Source: CAIZQW01 sp942493055
Lineage (GTDB): Bacteria > Verrucomicrobiota > Kiritimatiellia > RFP12 > UBA1067
Direction: 5' to 3'
DNA length: 64,000 bases
Assembly (NCBI GenBank): GCA_942493055.1
Contig: OW818680.1
Span: 3,286,001 to 3,350,000, forward strand
Below the pieces are notes generated by a model. The model was not told the DNA's origin and did not search any database. It saw nothing but the letters and a program-made list of their open reading frames with translations. Position 1 is the first letter of the stretch; each line of letters opens with the position of its first letter. Shown here in pieces: positions 37,901 through 45,924 of the stretch. A program made the translations under genes and the position numbers.

Positions 37901-38505
37901 TCCTCGATCTAGAGGCCGGAAGATTCAATTTGAAAGAAGGGTCTACCGGGATCGACGGAGGCGTGAACTGGGGTGCTACGCAGGACATTGACGGACTCTC
38001 CGTGGCTTATGGCGCAGCGCCTGACATCGGCGCGCACGAGTACCGTCCGGATATCGACGAGGATGGCGTGCGAGATATTGACGAGTTAAATGTGTACCGT
38101 ACCAGCCCTTTCAAGGCGGATTCCGACGGCGATGAGATACCAGACGGCTGGGAACTCATGTATGCGTCCAATCCGCTTGTAAATAACGCGCTGGTGGATG
38201 TCGACAATGATCACTTTGACGCGCTGGCGGAGTACATCGCGGGCACCATCCCCACAAACGCAGCCAGCTATTTCAAGGTGGAGACTTGTGGTGCGAACAC
38301 AAATGGTGCGGGCATTACCATTGGCTGGCAGAGTGTTTCCGGGCGCCAGTATACCGTCTACTCGGCGAGTGACCTCGGTTTGCCCTCCTGGGTGCCGACG
38401 AGCTTCGCGAATGTCGTGGGCACCAATGGTCCTCTCTTGTACACAAGCCAGGCGCCGAATACGAATCGCTGTTTCTACAAGGTGGATGTGCAACTTATCA
38501 AATAG
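34981..38505 (+). CDS. Subtilisin-family protease with beta-helix and calcium-repeat domains
   Basis: Start chosen at ATG 34981 with GAGGCGG upstream. The 1,174-residue protein begins with a hydrophobic helix (residues ~4-22), so it is either secreted or anchored. A propeptide-like region follows. The S8 triad is complete: Asp287 (VAVLDDGVEW), His325 (DAHGTSIAGI) and Ser505 (GGTSAAAPFAAGVAAL). A second large module from about residue 700 is a right-handed parallel beta-helix of the DUF1565/pectin-lyase type (SIQAAMNAARYGDTIKVAGG, repeated VI-C--SRL-like turns). The tail has thrombospondin-3-like calcium repeats (DIDEDGVRDIDE, DSDGDEIPDGWE). It is probably a surface enzyme; the target is unknown. 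Confidence 0.9.
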   Translation: MNKGIVLFSAVALIVVSVWLSGLTKEPRPVLQNPPFAEQSTPVKRVTVRAARTNEVTKAANLCQGVQQGGTNIDVRALINMPEEAFMSFPTIRRDCVVVHLREASRLTAEVREKGQVIENRYLLLPLAAAEENVEALNSGDVMLPVFGEGDDKLFLTGRINVRFRDPKTPEEIDRIAGMVGATSRKNLLGPENLYSFAFPEEMIEATFAIAWKLASLPEVLYAEPNWLGLIKPATADPFFWQQWALENTGQALPDPVPGIASDADLDVPEAWSVTQGRSNIWVAVLDDGVEWDHPDLVSAMAPTHTWFDFVDNNADPRPLAVDAHGTSIAGILAAVPNNGLGVSGVAPGCRVVPVRIAYSSGSQWVMNVEWAVNGIGWAWQHGASVLNLSWGSGSQISALRDALLTATTSGRSGKGCVVAVAAGNDNGAISSFPANMPELLTVGASSPADERKSPASVDGETSWGSDYGELLDCVAPGVKIYTTDHTGAGGYSDDDYMSRFGGTSAAAPFAAGVAALVLSVDDSLSHGQVTRLMTLSAERVGRYGYGALKTNGVWDAEMGYGRLNAYRAVAMAQGVDYDLPRIVHTPLPGQTNTGPFTVTADISDTTGIATGANAPRLYYSTGGVWTNVTDADGPSGSTYSFQIPYIASGSTATYYFAAQDITPQQNTITLPFGGSGFSPPGSSRPSTLFSFVVDPNAGVITVNDNGAAHYSSIQAAMNAARYGDTIKVAGGTYRENISLSGKSGLKIVGGYSEDFKKRAPDGPPSVIDGQNMKTVVSLFDCTDMTLDGFVLINGNASYVFGLARWAGGFIVKGGQNMLLSHLVVSNCTAYCGGGGVLFQTAACRLEKSRLTQNNAESGASALYIRESSPIISYCEFVNNRSRTGHKEAAAVEYYDGYGTLRNVTISRNTKEATYGFGGCDFFSATFNKYPALTNVILRYNYHSGGITEFNASTILPRKNCLFSLEAGDTLLKFLDLEAGRFNLKEGSTGIDGGVNWGATQDIDGLSVAYGAAPDIGAHEYRPDIDEDGVRDIDELNVYRTSPFKADSDGDEIPDGWELMYASNPLVNNALVDVDNDHFDALAEYIAGTIPTNAASYFKVETCGANTNGAGITIGWQSVSGRQYTVYSASDLGLPSWVPTSFANVVGTNGPLLYTSQAPNTNRCFYKVDVQLIK

Positions 38506-38508
38506 CGC

Positions 38509-38943
38509 CTATTCCAGATGCTGGCCGGGGTGGGCGAGCCAGTCGGGGAGGACGGCGCCGAGGCGGGCGGGCTCGAAGCGGGCTGTGGCGAGCTGGTCGA
38601 GGGGGTGCCACGTGAAGCCGATCCAGTCCTCCGCGGCGGCGAGGGGCTTGTCCGGGGAGATGCCGTCGACGGTGAGTTCGAAGACGAGGTTGAGCTCGGA
38701 TTTTTGTTCTCCGTTCTGGACGAAGGCGTGCTCACAGCAGCCGAGAAAGCGTCCGGCTTGGGAGGTGCGGCCGAGTTCCTCCTGGATCTCGCGCACCAGG
38801 GCCTGGCGGCCGGTCTCGCCGAAATCAATGTGTCCGCCCGGCAGGTAGGCGATGCCGGATTTGCGTCCAAAGCAGAGTAACACCTGGTTGTCCATCACGC
38901 AGACACCGCGTGCGATCACTTCAATCGTGTTTGAGTTTGTCAT
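38509..38943 (-). CDS. Nudix hydrolase
   Basis: About 144 residues. The Nudix box is complete and well spaced: G-x5-E-x7-RE-x2-EE-x-G, beginning at the GGHIDFGE segment. The Glu residues bind metal and hydrolyse a nucleoside diphosphate linked to another group. Surrounding strands (VIARGVCVMDNQVLLCFGRK and LNLVFELTVDG) fit the fold. The likely start is ATG 38943; an in-frame ATG at 38961 adds six residues. It converges with the protease gene, whose stop is only 3 bp away. The substrate is not clear from the sequence. Confidence 0.88.
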   Translation of the reverse strand: MTNSNTIEVIARGVCVMDNQVLLCFGRKSGIAYLPGGHIDFGETGRQALVREIQEELGRTSQAGRFLGCCEHAFVQNGEQKSELNLVFELTVDGISPDKPLAAAEDWIGFTWHPLDQLATARFEPARLGAVLPDWLAHPGQHLE

Positions 38944-38987
38944 GAGCTGAAAATATAGCATGATTGCGTTTTTTAGACAAGATTGGC

Positions 38988-39016
38988 TTGGATTTTTTAA
39001 GCGAATCCGATATAGT
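38988..39016 (+). promoter_or_regulatory. Probable sigma-70 promoter
   Basis: TTGGAT (38988-38993) and TATAGT (39011-39016) are separated by exactly 17 nt. They lie about 70 nt upstream of the PQQ-propeller gene start, and no repeat intrudes. Confidence 0.55.
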
Positions 39017-39084
39017 CTTAAAACCTTTTTGCTGTTTTTGAAGGGTTGAAGAGGTGCTAAAAGGTTTAAAAGGAGTCATACGAC

Positions 39085-40314
39085 ATGAAGAGTTCAGGTC
39101 TGTTTCTGCTGTTGTCTGTGGGTGTTTGTTCCATGCAGGTTAAGGGGGATGATTGGACGCAATGGCGTGGAAGCAGCCGCGATTTGATCATTACAGAGAA
39201 GGGTCTGATGGTGTCGTGGCCTGAGGGGGGGCCAAAGCAACTGTGGCAGATTAATCTGCCGGGCGCTGGCTATTCCGAGCCGATCCTGGTCAAGGGCGTG
39301 ATGTATATTACGGGTAATGAAGGCAAGAAGGGCGATTTGACGGGCTATCTCTATGCGATCAATCCGAAGACAGGCGCAACCTTGTGGAAGCAGCCGTACG
39401 GGCCGGAATGGGACAAGAATTTTGAGTGTGCGCGCACCTCTCCGACGGTCGTCGGCAACATGCTCTATCTCATGAGCGGTGAGGGCGGACTGGCCTGTTT
39501 TGACATCAGCCTCAAGAAGAAGGTCTGGTTTGTGGACACCTTCAAGGAATATGGCGGCCGCAACATCACGTGGGGCATTGCAGAAAACCCCCTGGTCTAT
39601 GACGGCAAGGTGATCTGTCAGCCCGGCGGTCCGGACACGTCAGTCGTGGCCTTAGATGCGAAGACGGGCAAGCTGATCTGGAAGAGCACGGGATTGAGCG
39701 AGCGCAGCGCCTACTGTTCGCCGGCCCTTTTGACGATTGGCGGCAAGCGGCAGGTGGTCACGATGCTGGAAGACAATATTGTGGGTGTATGTGCTGAAAA
39801 AGGGACGCCGCTGTGGAAGGTCGGCCACCGCAACAAATACGCAGTGCATCCGAATACGCCCATACTGGTGGCAGAAAACAAGATTTTCGTCAGCTCCGGG
39901 TATGGCCACGGCTCCGAGATGATTGAGGTGAACGGCAACGACGCGAAGATCGTCTGGCAGGACAAGTCCAGCGACAACCACTTCCAGGGGACTGCGTTGT
40001 ATGAAGGACGCATTTTCAGCTCCGGCGGAGGCAAGCTCTCCTGCTTCAATCCGAAGGATGGCACGGAGATGTGCAAGGTAGAGGGCGCAAAGAAGACCTC
40101 TTTCTGTATTACGCCTGTGGGCATGATCACGTACGATGAAAATGGCGGGAACGTGATGCTGGTGGATGTCAAGTCCTGTCCGTGCAAGGTGATCTCCTCT
40201 TTTAAGGTGAACTATGGTGAAGGGCCCCATTGGTCCTCGCCGGTTGTCTCAGATGGCATCCTCTATCTGCGTCGCGGAAAAGGCGTTGCGGCGTTTGATG
40301 TTCGAGCAAAGTAA
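39085..40314 (+). CDS. PQQ-binding-like beta-propeller protein
   Basis: A 409-residue secreted protein with a signal peptide of about 20 residues. It is followed by repeated blade motifs of the PQQ/BamB type: YLYAINPKTGATLWKQP, GGLACFDISLKKKVWFVDTF, VVALDAKTGKLIWKS, VGVCAEKGTPLWKVG and LSCFNPKDGTEMCKV. Each has the W or Y at the blade end. The quinone-binding residues of true PQQ dehydrogenases are not obvious, so it is more likely a structural or ligand-binding periplasmic propeller. AAAAGGAGT precedes the ATG. It may be read with the epimerase and symporter genes downstream, with a hairpin between. Confidence 0.85.
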   Translation: MKSSGLFLLLSVGVCSMQVKGDDWTQWRGSSRDLIITEKGLMVSWPEGGPKQLWQINLPGAGYSEPILVKGVMYITGNEGKKGDLTGYLYAINPKTGATLWKQPYGPEWDKNFECARTSPTVVGNMLYLMSGEGGLACFDISLKKKVWFVDTFKEYGGRNITWGIAENPLVYDGKVICQPGGPDTSVVALDAKTGKLIWKSTGLSERSAYCSPALLTIGGKRQVVTMLEDNIVGVCAEKGTPLWKVGHRNKYAVHPNTPILVAENKIFVSSGYGHGSEMIEVNGNDAKIVWQDKSSDNHFQGTALYEGRIFSSGGGKLSCFNPKDGTEMCKVEGAKKTSFCITPVGMITYDENGGNVMLVDVKSCPCKVISSFKVNYGEGPHWSSPVVSDGILYLRRGKGVAAFDVRAK

Positions 40315-40321
40315 AACAGCA

Positions 40322-40347
40322 TGTGTGCGCGGTTTTTCAGCGCGCAC
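40322..40347 (+). promoter_or_regulatory. Hairpin between propeller and epimerase genes
   Basis: A GTGCGCG/CGCGCAC stem lies between the propeller-gene stop and the AGGAGA ribosome-binding site of the epimerase. It has a U-containing loop but no U-tract behind it. It may reduce read-through or stabilise one transcript end. Confidence 0.4.
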
Positions 40348-40359
40348 AGGAGAAAACCC

Positions 40360-41541
40360 ATGAAAAATTCAGTAATGACAATTGCCACGGCCAGTGTGCT
40401 GGCGGCGTGCGTGACAGGTTGTATGATGTGTAAGAAAGGACAAGCTATGAATGGTAAAGAAGCTTCTGTTGTAGTCAAACCCTTTGGCAAGACCAAGGAT
40501 GGGCAGCTGGTCCACCAATATACCCTGACCGGCGCTGGCGGCGTGGTCATGGATGTTATTGATTACGGCGGCAAGATCGTCCGTCTGTACACACCTGATC
40601 GCACAGGCAAAGCCATTGATATCACGGCTGGCTTTAATGATGTGGCCGGTTATGAGACGCATGACCCCTATTTTGGCTCCTTGATTGGCCGTTTTGGCAA
40701 CCGTATCGCCAATGGCAAGTTCACGCTGGACGGCAAGACCTATACCTTGCCGACCAATAATGTGCCCAACGGCATTCCCTGTTCGCTCCATGGCGGGGCA
40801 AAGGGGTTTGATTCGGTTATCTGGCAGGTTGAGCCTTTGACGGAAGACAAGACAAAGACAGTCGGCCTGAAGCTTTCGATGACCAGCCCGGACGGCGATC
40901 AGGGGTATCCCGGAACGCTCAAGATCCAGGTCACCTACTGGTTGACGCCCGACAATGTCTGGCGCATTGAATATCAGGCCACCACGGACAAGGCGACGCC
41001 GATCAACCTCACCCAGCATTTGTACTTCAATTTCAAGGGTGAAGCCAGCGGCGACATCCTGGATCATGAACTGACCCTCTTTGCCGACAAGATCACCCCT
41101 GTGGACAAGGGGCTGATTCCGACTGGGAAGCTGGCCTCTGTCAAGGGGACGCCCTTTGACTTCACCACCCCGCACGTGATTGGCGAGCGCATCAACGTCA
41201 AGAACGAGCAGCTCGAATTCGGTGGCGGTTACGACCACAACTGGGTGCTCGACAACCCGAATGGCAAGCTGGTGAAGGCTGCGGCTCTTTTTGAAAAGAC
41301 AACCGGCCGCACTATGGAAGTCTGGACGACCGAGCCGGCGATCCAGTTCTACTGCGGTAATTTCATGACCGACAAGATGCCGAGCAAGACAAAGGGCAAG
41401 AACATCTGCTACCGTGGCGGTCTCGCACTGGAAACACAGCATTCGCCGGACTCCCCGAACCAGCCGAACTTCCCGTCGACGATTCTGCGCCCCGGCGCCG
41501 TCTACAAGACGACCACGGAATATCGTTTTGGATCAAAATAA
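40360..41541 (+). CDS. galM: Aldose 1-epimerase, lipoprotein
   Basis: Start chosen at ATG 40360 behind AGGAGA; an earlier in-frame ATG at 40321 has no ribosome-binding site and would disrupt the signal peptide. The 393-residue product starts with a lipoprotein signal (ACVTGC, Cys21) and then the GalM fold. Catalytic residues are seen in SLHGGAKGFD (His), NLTQHLYFNF (second His), YDHNWVLD and GGLALETQHSPD (Glu). Mutarotases interconvert alpha and beta anomers of hexoses. Anchoring outside the cytoplasm, followed 22 bp later by a sodium/sugar symporter, suggests it prepares sugars for uptake. Confidence 0.93.
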   Translation: MKNSVMTIATASVLAACVTGCMMCKKGQAMNGKEASVVVKPFGKTKDGQLVHQYTLTGAGGVVMDVIDYGGKIVRLYTPDRTGKAIDITAGFNDVAGYETHDPYFGSLIGRFGNRIANGKFTLDGKTYTLPTNNVPNGIPCSLHGGAKGFDSVIWQVEPLTEDKTKTVGLKLSMTSPDGDQGYPGTLKIQVTYWLTPDNVWRIEYQATTDKATPINLTQHLYFNFKGEASGDILDHELTLFADKITPVDKGLIPTGKLASVKGTPFDFTTPHVIGERINVKNEQLEFGGGYDHNWVLDNPNGKLVKAAALFEKTTGRTMEVWTTEPAIQFYCGNFMTDKMPSKTKGKNICYRGGLALETQHSPDSPNQPNFPSTILRPGAVYKTTTEYRFGSK

Positions 41542-41563
41542 GTATACAGAAAGGAAATAGAGT

Positions 41564-43450
41564 ATGGGCTTCATAGATATTGCGGTATTCTTCGGGTTTA
41601 TCCTGTTGGTGATGGTTGTCGGTTTATGGAAAAGCAAGAGCGCGCACAGCGAAGAGGGCGGCGCGGCTGATTACTTCCTGGCGGGGCGCGGGCTGAAGTG
41701 GTGGCTGATCGGCATTTCGCTGATTGCCGCGAATATATCCGCAGAACAGTTTGTCGGGATGTCGGGTGCCGCTGCAGGGTCCCTGGGCCTGGCCATCGCG
41801 AGCTATGAATGGATGGCTGCCGTGACCTTGGTCGTGGTGGCTTTCTGTTTTCTGCCGCACTTCCTCAAGACCGGCATCTATACGATCCCGCAGTTTCTGG
41901 AACACCGTTACAATCCCTTGGCCCGCTCCTTGATGGCCTTTGCGACGTTGCTGATTCTCGTCGGCGTGTCGCTGGCTGGCGTTATTTATGCGGGCGCATT
42001 GCCCATGTGCGAATTATTTGCCCAATACAATATCAACTTAAGTCTGACAGCGTGCTGCTGGCTGATGGGGCTGCTGGCAGCCGTGTATGTGGCGGTGGGC
42101 GGCCTGAAAGCGTGCGCCTGGGCCGACCTTATTCAGGGAACAGCCCTGGTGCTGGGCGGGGCGGTCATCACCTATTTCGCGTTCCGGGCACTAGGCCTAG
42201 CCGATCCATCTTCGCTGACGGTCGGTGTTGGTGAGACGGGTATTGCGCCTGTGATCGGAGCTATTCCTGAGGGAGGTGTGGCGCGCTTCTTTGAACTGAA
42301 CAAAGACAAATTGCACATGGTGATGAGCGCTCAAAACCCGGACATCCCGTGGACAGCGCTGGTCTTGGGCTTGTGGATCCCGAACTTCTACTACTGGGGT
42401 CTGAATCAGTATATCACCCAGCGTCTGCTCGGGTCGGCCTCCCTGGCCCAAGGCCAGAAGGGTATAGTGCTGGCAGCCGCGTTGAAGCTGGTCATCCCCT
42501 TTGTGATTGTCTTCCCCGGCCTGATCGCCTTTAACCTCTACACCAAGGACATGGTGGTGAGCGCTGGTAATTCGCCCAAGATACAGGTTTCCAATGAAAA
42601 GGCCCTGGCCGAGATGGGCAAGGTCGATTCCGTGACGCTTCTGGAACCGGACCGCTACTGGAAGAGCAATCCTGCCCATGCGGAGGCGGTCCCAAAGATC
42701 ATTGCGCATAATGTGGCGGTTGAAACTATTTTGAAGGTTAAAAACGCCGGCAAGAAAGCAGGCGACAAGGACTTCCTCGTCGCACAGAAGATGGCGCTTG
42801 TGGGGATACAGAACGATTCCGCGCTCGGGCATCTCATCAAGAATCTGCTGAAGCCGGGGACGGGGCTGCTGGGTTTTGTGCTGGCGGCACTGCTGGGCGC
42901 CATCATCTCCTCTCTGGCCGCGGTGCTGAATGCGGCCTCCACGATTTTCACGATGGACATTTATGCCAAGTACCTGAACAAGCATGCGACGCAGGACGCG
43001 CTGGTGAAGGTGGGGCGTGTGTGCATTGGCGTCTTTGTCGTGATGGGCTGTCTGCTGGCTCCTGAATTGAACAACCCCAATTTCGGCGGCATCTTCAAAT
43101 TCATCCAGGAGTTCCAGGGATATGTTTCAACGGGTATTCTGGCGGCCTTCATCTACGGCTTCATCAATCGCCGTGGCGCGGGCATCACAGGGGTGATCGC
43201 GCTCTTGCTCAACCCCGTCTGCTATGAATTGCTGCGCCGCTTCACAACCTTTGCATTCCTGGACCGTATGGCCATCTGCTTAGTGGTGATCCTGGCCGTC
43301 ATGACGGTGGTAGGCATGATTTACCGGTTGCCGCAGCCGATCGTTTTCCACTCCAATACGCACTTGGATTTACAATCCTCGAAAGGAGCGAAAATAGCCG
43401 GCATAGGTGTGGTGATCGTAACGGCGATCCTGTACGTGATTTTCTTCTAA
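41564..43450 (+). CDS. Sodium/sugar symporter, SSS (SGLT) family
   Basis: A 628-residue membrane protein of the solute:sodium symporter family, with about 14 hydrophobic helices. The N-terminal signatures DYFLAGRGLKWWLIGISLIAANISAEQFVG and VVVAFCFLPHFLKTGIYTIPQFLEHRYN are typical of SGLT proteins. Later, LAAVLNAASTIFTMDIY is the conserved sodium-site helix (TM8), and a KYLNKHATQDALVKVGR loop follows. A longer soluble loop between residues 345 and 420 is a family variation. It should take up a monosaccharide with sodium. It follows galM after 22 bp and is probably co-expressed. Confidence 0.92.
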   Translation: MGFIDIAVFFGFILLVMVVGLWKSKSAHSEEGGAADYFLAGRGLKWWLIGISLIAANISAEQFVGMSGAAAGSLGLAIASYEWMAAVTLVVVAFCFLPHFLKTGIYTIPQFLEHRYNPLARSLMAFATLLILVGVSLAGVIYAGALPMCELFAQYNINLSLTACCWLMGLLAAVYVAVGGLKACAWADLIQGTALVLGGAVITYFAFRALGLADPSSLTVGVGETGIAPVIGAIPEGGVARFFELNKDKLHMVMSAQNPDIPWTALVLGLWIPNFYYWGLNQYITQRLLGSASLAQGQKGIVLAAALKLVIPFVIVFPGLIAFNLYTKDMVVSAGNSPKIQVSNEKALAEMGKVDSVTLLEPDRYWKSNPAHAEAVPKIIAHNVAVETILKVKNAGKKAGDKDFLVAQKMALVGIQNDSALGHLIKNLLKPGTGLLGFVLAALLGAIISSLAAVLNAASTIFTMDIYAKYLNKHATQDALVKVGRVCIGVFVVMGCLLAPELNNPNFGGIFKFIQEFQGYVSTGILAAFIYGFINRRGAGITGVIALLLNPVCYELLRRFTTFAFLDRMAICLVVILAVMTVVGMIYRLPQPIVFHSNTHLDLQSSKGAKIAGIGVVIVTAILYVIFF

Positions 43451-43457
43451 AAAGGGG

Positions 43458-43486
43458 TTGCATTTGTGTCCTCTTAAGGGTAAACT
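43458..43486 (+). promoter_or_regulatory. Probable promoter of the pilus-like operon
   Basis: TTGCAT (43458-43463) and TAAACT (43481-43486) are separated by exactly 17 nt, about 60 nt before the first gene of the operon, whose ATG has AGGAGG a few bases upstream. A perfect terminator is not seen between this promoter and the symporter gene. Confidence 0.5.
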
Positions 43487-43546
43487 GAAATACCTAAATA
43501 GAAATAAAGTGTTTCTTGTAACAGAGCATGTTGACAGGAGGTTGTC

Positions 43547-44236
43547 ATGAATTTATCTGTTCAGTGTTTGGTGTCTAGCGCGGCTGTACTGGCTGCTGTT
43601 CTCGTGGCTGAACCTGTTTTTGCGCAGTTGAGAACAGGCACAGGCAACCGCACATCCACGACGGGTACGGCCAAGGGTGGCGCGGAGGAGAAAGCGGACA
43701 AGGTTGAGATTAAGCGGTTCCCGCCGCCGAACAAGACAGCGATGGTTCGTACGCCTGAATTTAACACAACTGCCGTAGGCGGTCAGCCCAAGATTTCAAA
43801 GCGGCCTCGTGAATGGGCGCTCTTCGAAGTCAAATACTCGACTGCAGCCAAATGGACGGACGAGCTTTCATTCACGTATCACGTCATGACCAAGGGTAAA
43901 GACGACGAGGGCAAAGACAACTACAGTTACTACACCTTGACGCTGAGATATGTGAACATTCCCAAAGGCGACCATATGAGCAGCGTCGCATTGCCTCCGA
44001 GCATGGTGGAGCGTTATGGCGAGCCGATCTCCTTGGCTTTGGAGATTATTGGCAAGGATGGAACGGTCCTGGCTTCCCAGTCAGAATCAACCATCAATTA
44101 TCCGACCAAAGAGTGGTGGAAAGACGCCAATGTTCTGGACAAGCCCCAGGTTTCACGTCGTACAGGTGGTTTGATGGATCGTTCAAAGACGCCGTTCGCT
44201 TTAATTAATGCGGACGATTACGAGGTGGTGCTATAG
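43547..44236 (+). CDS. Pilus-locus protein, Amuc_1102-like
   Basis: A 229-residue exported protein with a signal peptide ending near FAQ (residue ~27), followed by a low-complexity Gly/Thr/Lys linker. The body is strand-rich (REWALFEVKYSTAAKWTDEL and YYTLTLRYVNIPKGDHM) with a conserved WWKDANVLDKP end. It occupies the first position of a five-gene set matching Amuc_1102 to Amuc_1098 of Akkermansia, in which the Amuc_1102 product is a periplasmic OB-fold-like component. The assignment rests mainly on order and topology, plus the strand pattern. It overlaps pilM by one base (TAGTG). Confidence 0.7.
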   Translation: MNLSVQCLVSSAAVLAAVLVAEPVFAQLRTGTGNRTSTTGTAKGGAEEKADKVEIKRFPPPNKTAMVRTPEFNTTAVGGQPKISKRPREWALFEVKYSTAAKWTDELSFTYHVMTKGKDDEGKDNYSYYTLTLRYVNIPKGDHMSSVALPPSMVERYGEPISLALEIIGKDGTVLASQSESTINYPTKEWWKDANVLDKPQVSRRTGGLMDRSKTPFALINADDYEVVL

Positions 44237-45924
44237 TGTTTTCCTCTAATCGCATTCTTGCTCTCAACGTAGGGGCAAGCAAAATAGCTTTGGCAGAATT
44301 CGCAATTCAGGGCGGCAACCCGCCTAAGTTGTTGAATTATGGAATGGCGGAGATGGCTCCGCCAGCTGAGGGCTCAACGAGTAACAGCGAAGTCTTGGTT
44401 TCAGCCATGCGTTCATTGATGAAGTCGCATGGCATGCGGCAGGCTCCCTTGCTGATTACCTTGTCGGGACAGGTGGTCTTCCCCCGTTTCGTGAAGCTTC
44501 CGGCTGTGGCCAAGGACAAGCTCCTGCAGATGGTGCAGTACGAAGTCGAGCAGAATGTGCCGTTCCCGCTCGATGAAATCGTCTGGCATCATCAGTTTAT
44601 CGGCGATGACTCCACGGGCGAGCAGAATGCGATGATCGTTGCGGCGAAGCTCGACAGTGTACGCGAAGTCACGGACGCTGTCGTGAAGGCAGGGTTTGAG
44701 CCTGAAATTATCGATGTCGCCCCCATGGCGATTTATAACGCCCTGCGTTTCAACCATGCGACGCTGGTCGGCTGTACCATGGTGCTGGACATTGGCGCGC
44801 GCTCCACGAATCTGATTTTTGTTGAAGACGAACGTATCTACAGTCGCTGTATTCCGGTTGCTGGCAATGCGATCACGCAGGAACTGGCCAAGAGCTTGCA
44901 AATTCCCGTGGAGGCCGCGGAACAGTTGAAGCGCGAGCGTGGCTATGTCTCGCTCGGCGGCGTCCATCAGAGCGAAGATGAGACGAACGAGCATATTTCG
45001 CGCGTAGTCCGCAACGTCATGACGCGTCTGCATGCGGAGATCAGCCGCTCGATTAACTTCTATCGGAGCCAGCAAGGCGGTTCAGCGCCGGTCCGTCTCA
45101 TTTTGACGGGCGGGACCTCGCTGCTGCCGCACTTGGACCTGTTCTTCAAGGAGAAGCTGCAAGTCGAAGTGGAGTATCTCAATCCGTTTGTCAACATCGG
45201 CATTGCTCCGCGCATTAACCGCGAACAGATTGGTGTAGACGCCTTCATGCTGGCAGAGGTGGTCGGGTTGGCCTTGCGGCGTTCGTTGGCCTGCCCGGTC
45301 GAGGTTAACCTGATGCCGCCGGAGCTGGTCAAGCAGAAGACCCTGAAGAAACGGCTGCCGTTCTTGGGGTTGGCGGCATTGGGCATCCTGATGAGCTTGG
45401 GCAGCTGGACGGTCTATATGACCAACATGACCACGCTGTATGAATCGCAGCGTCAGCGGGTCGAGTCGGAGTTGCAGAGCAAGCAGGCGGACCAAAGCAA
45501 ACTGGATGCGGTCCGAAAGGCCAAGGACGCGGTCAAGCAAAGGACGGATGCCTTAAAGGATTTGTTCGAAGCGCGCTCCGAATGGCAGCGCCGCATGGAC
45601 GCGGTCCGCAAGAGCATGATGGACGGCATGTGGCTGATGGAGGTCAAAACCATTAAGAACGAGGCCGGTGTTGTTGACGGGATAATCCTTCAAGGCCGTG
45701 GCTGGGTTGACGCGATGCGTCAGATCGAAGAAAAGGCAAAGGCGAGAAATCTGAAAGTCAGCGCGGTTGAAGAGCTGTGTGACCGGCTGAAAGAGCAGGC
45801 TATCTTTGGTGAGCATACAGAGGCCAAGATCATCGGCAGTAAAGATATTGAAGCTTATCTGGCCGAGTTTACAATTGAAGTGCGCCGAGGCGTTCCCGTC
45901 AGCGCGAAGGGTGTCGCAAAATGA
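44236..45924 (+). CDS. pilM: PilM-like actin-fold protein fused to a PilN-like domain
   Basis: Starts at GTG 44236. Residues 1-350 are the PilM/FtsA-type ATP-binding fold, with LALNVGASKIALAEF (phosphate 1), MVLDIGARSTNLIFVED (phosphate 2) and LILTGGTSLLPHLDLFF (adenosine). After RLPFLGLAALGILMSLGSWTVYM, a membrane helix near 373-393, comes a coiled-coil and periplasmic region of about 165 residues like PilN. In classic type IV pili PilM and PilN are separate; here the two are in one chain. The complex would couple the cytoplasmic actin-like ring to the envelope. It overlaps its neighbours, so translation is probably coupled. Confidence 0.88.
   Translation: MFSSNRILALNVGASKIALAEFAIQGGNPPKLLNYGMAEMAPPAEGSTSNSEVLVSAMRSLMKSHGMRQAPLLITLSGQVVFPRFVKLPAVAKDKLLQMVQYEVEQNVPFPLDEIVWHHQFIGDDSTGEQNAMIVAAKLDSVREVTDAVVKAGFEPEIIDVAPMAIYNALRFNHATLVGCTMVLDIGARSTNLIFVEDERIYSRCIPVAGNAITQELAKSLQIPVEAAEQLKRERGYVSLGGVHQSEDETNEHISRVVRNVMTRLHAEISRSINFYRSQQGGSAPVRLILTGGTSLLPHLDLFFKEKLQVEVEYLNPFVNIGIAPRINREQIGVDAFMLAEVVGLALRRSLACPVEVNLMPPELVKQKTLKKRLPFLGLAALGILMSLGSWTVYMTNMTTLYESQRQRVESELQSKQADQSKLDAVRKAKDAVKQRTDALKDLFEARSEWQRRMDAVRKSMMDGMWLMEVKTIKNEAGVVDGIILQGRGWVDAMRQIEEKAKARNLKVSAVEELCDRLKEQAIFGEHTEAKIIGSKDIEAYLAEFTIEVRRGVPVSAKGVAK

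Noticed and set aside
39085..40314. Quinoprotein alcohol dehydrogenase
   Set aside because: The blades are PQQ-like, but the calcium and PQQ ligands of true dehydrogenases were not seen and the protein is too short.
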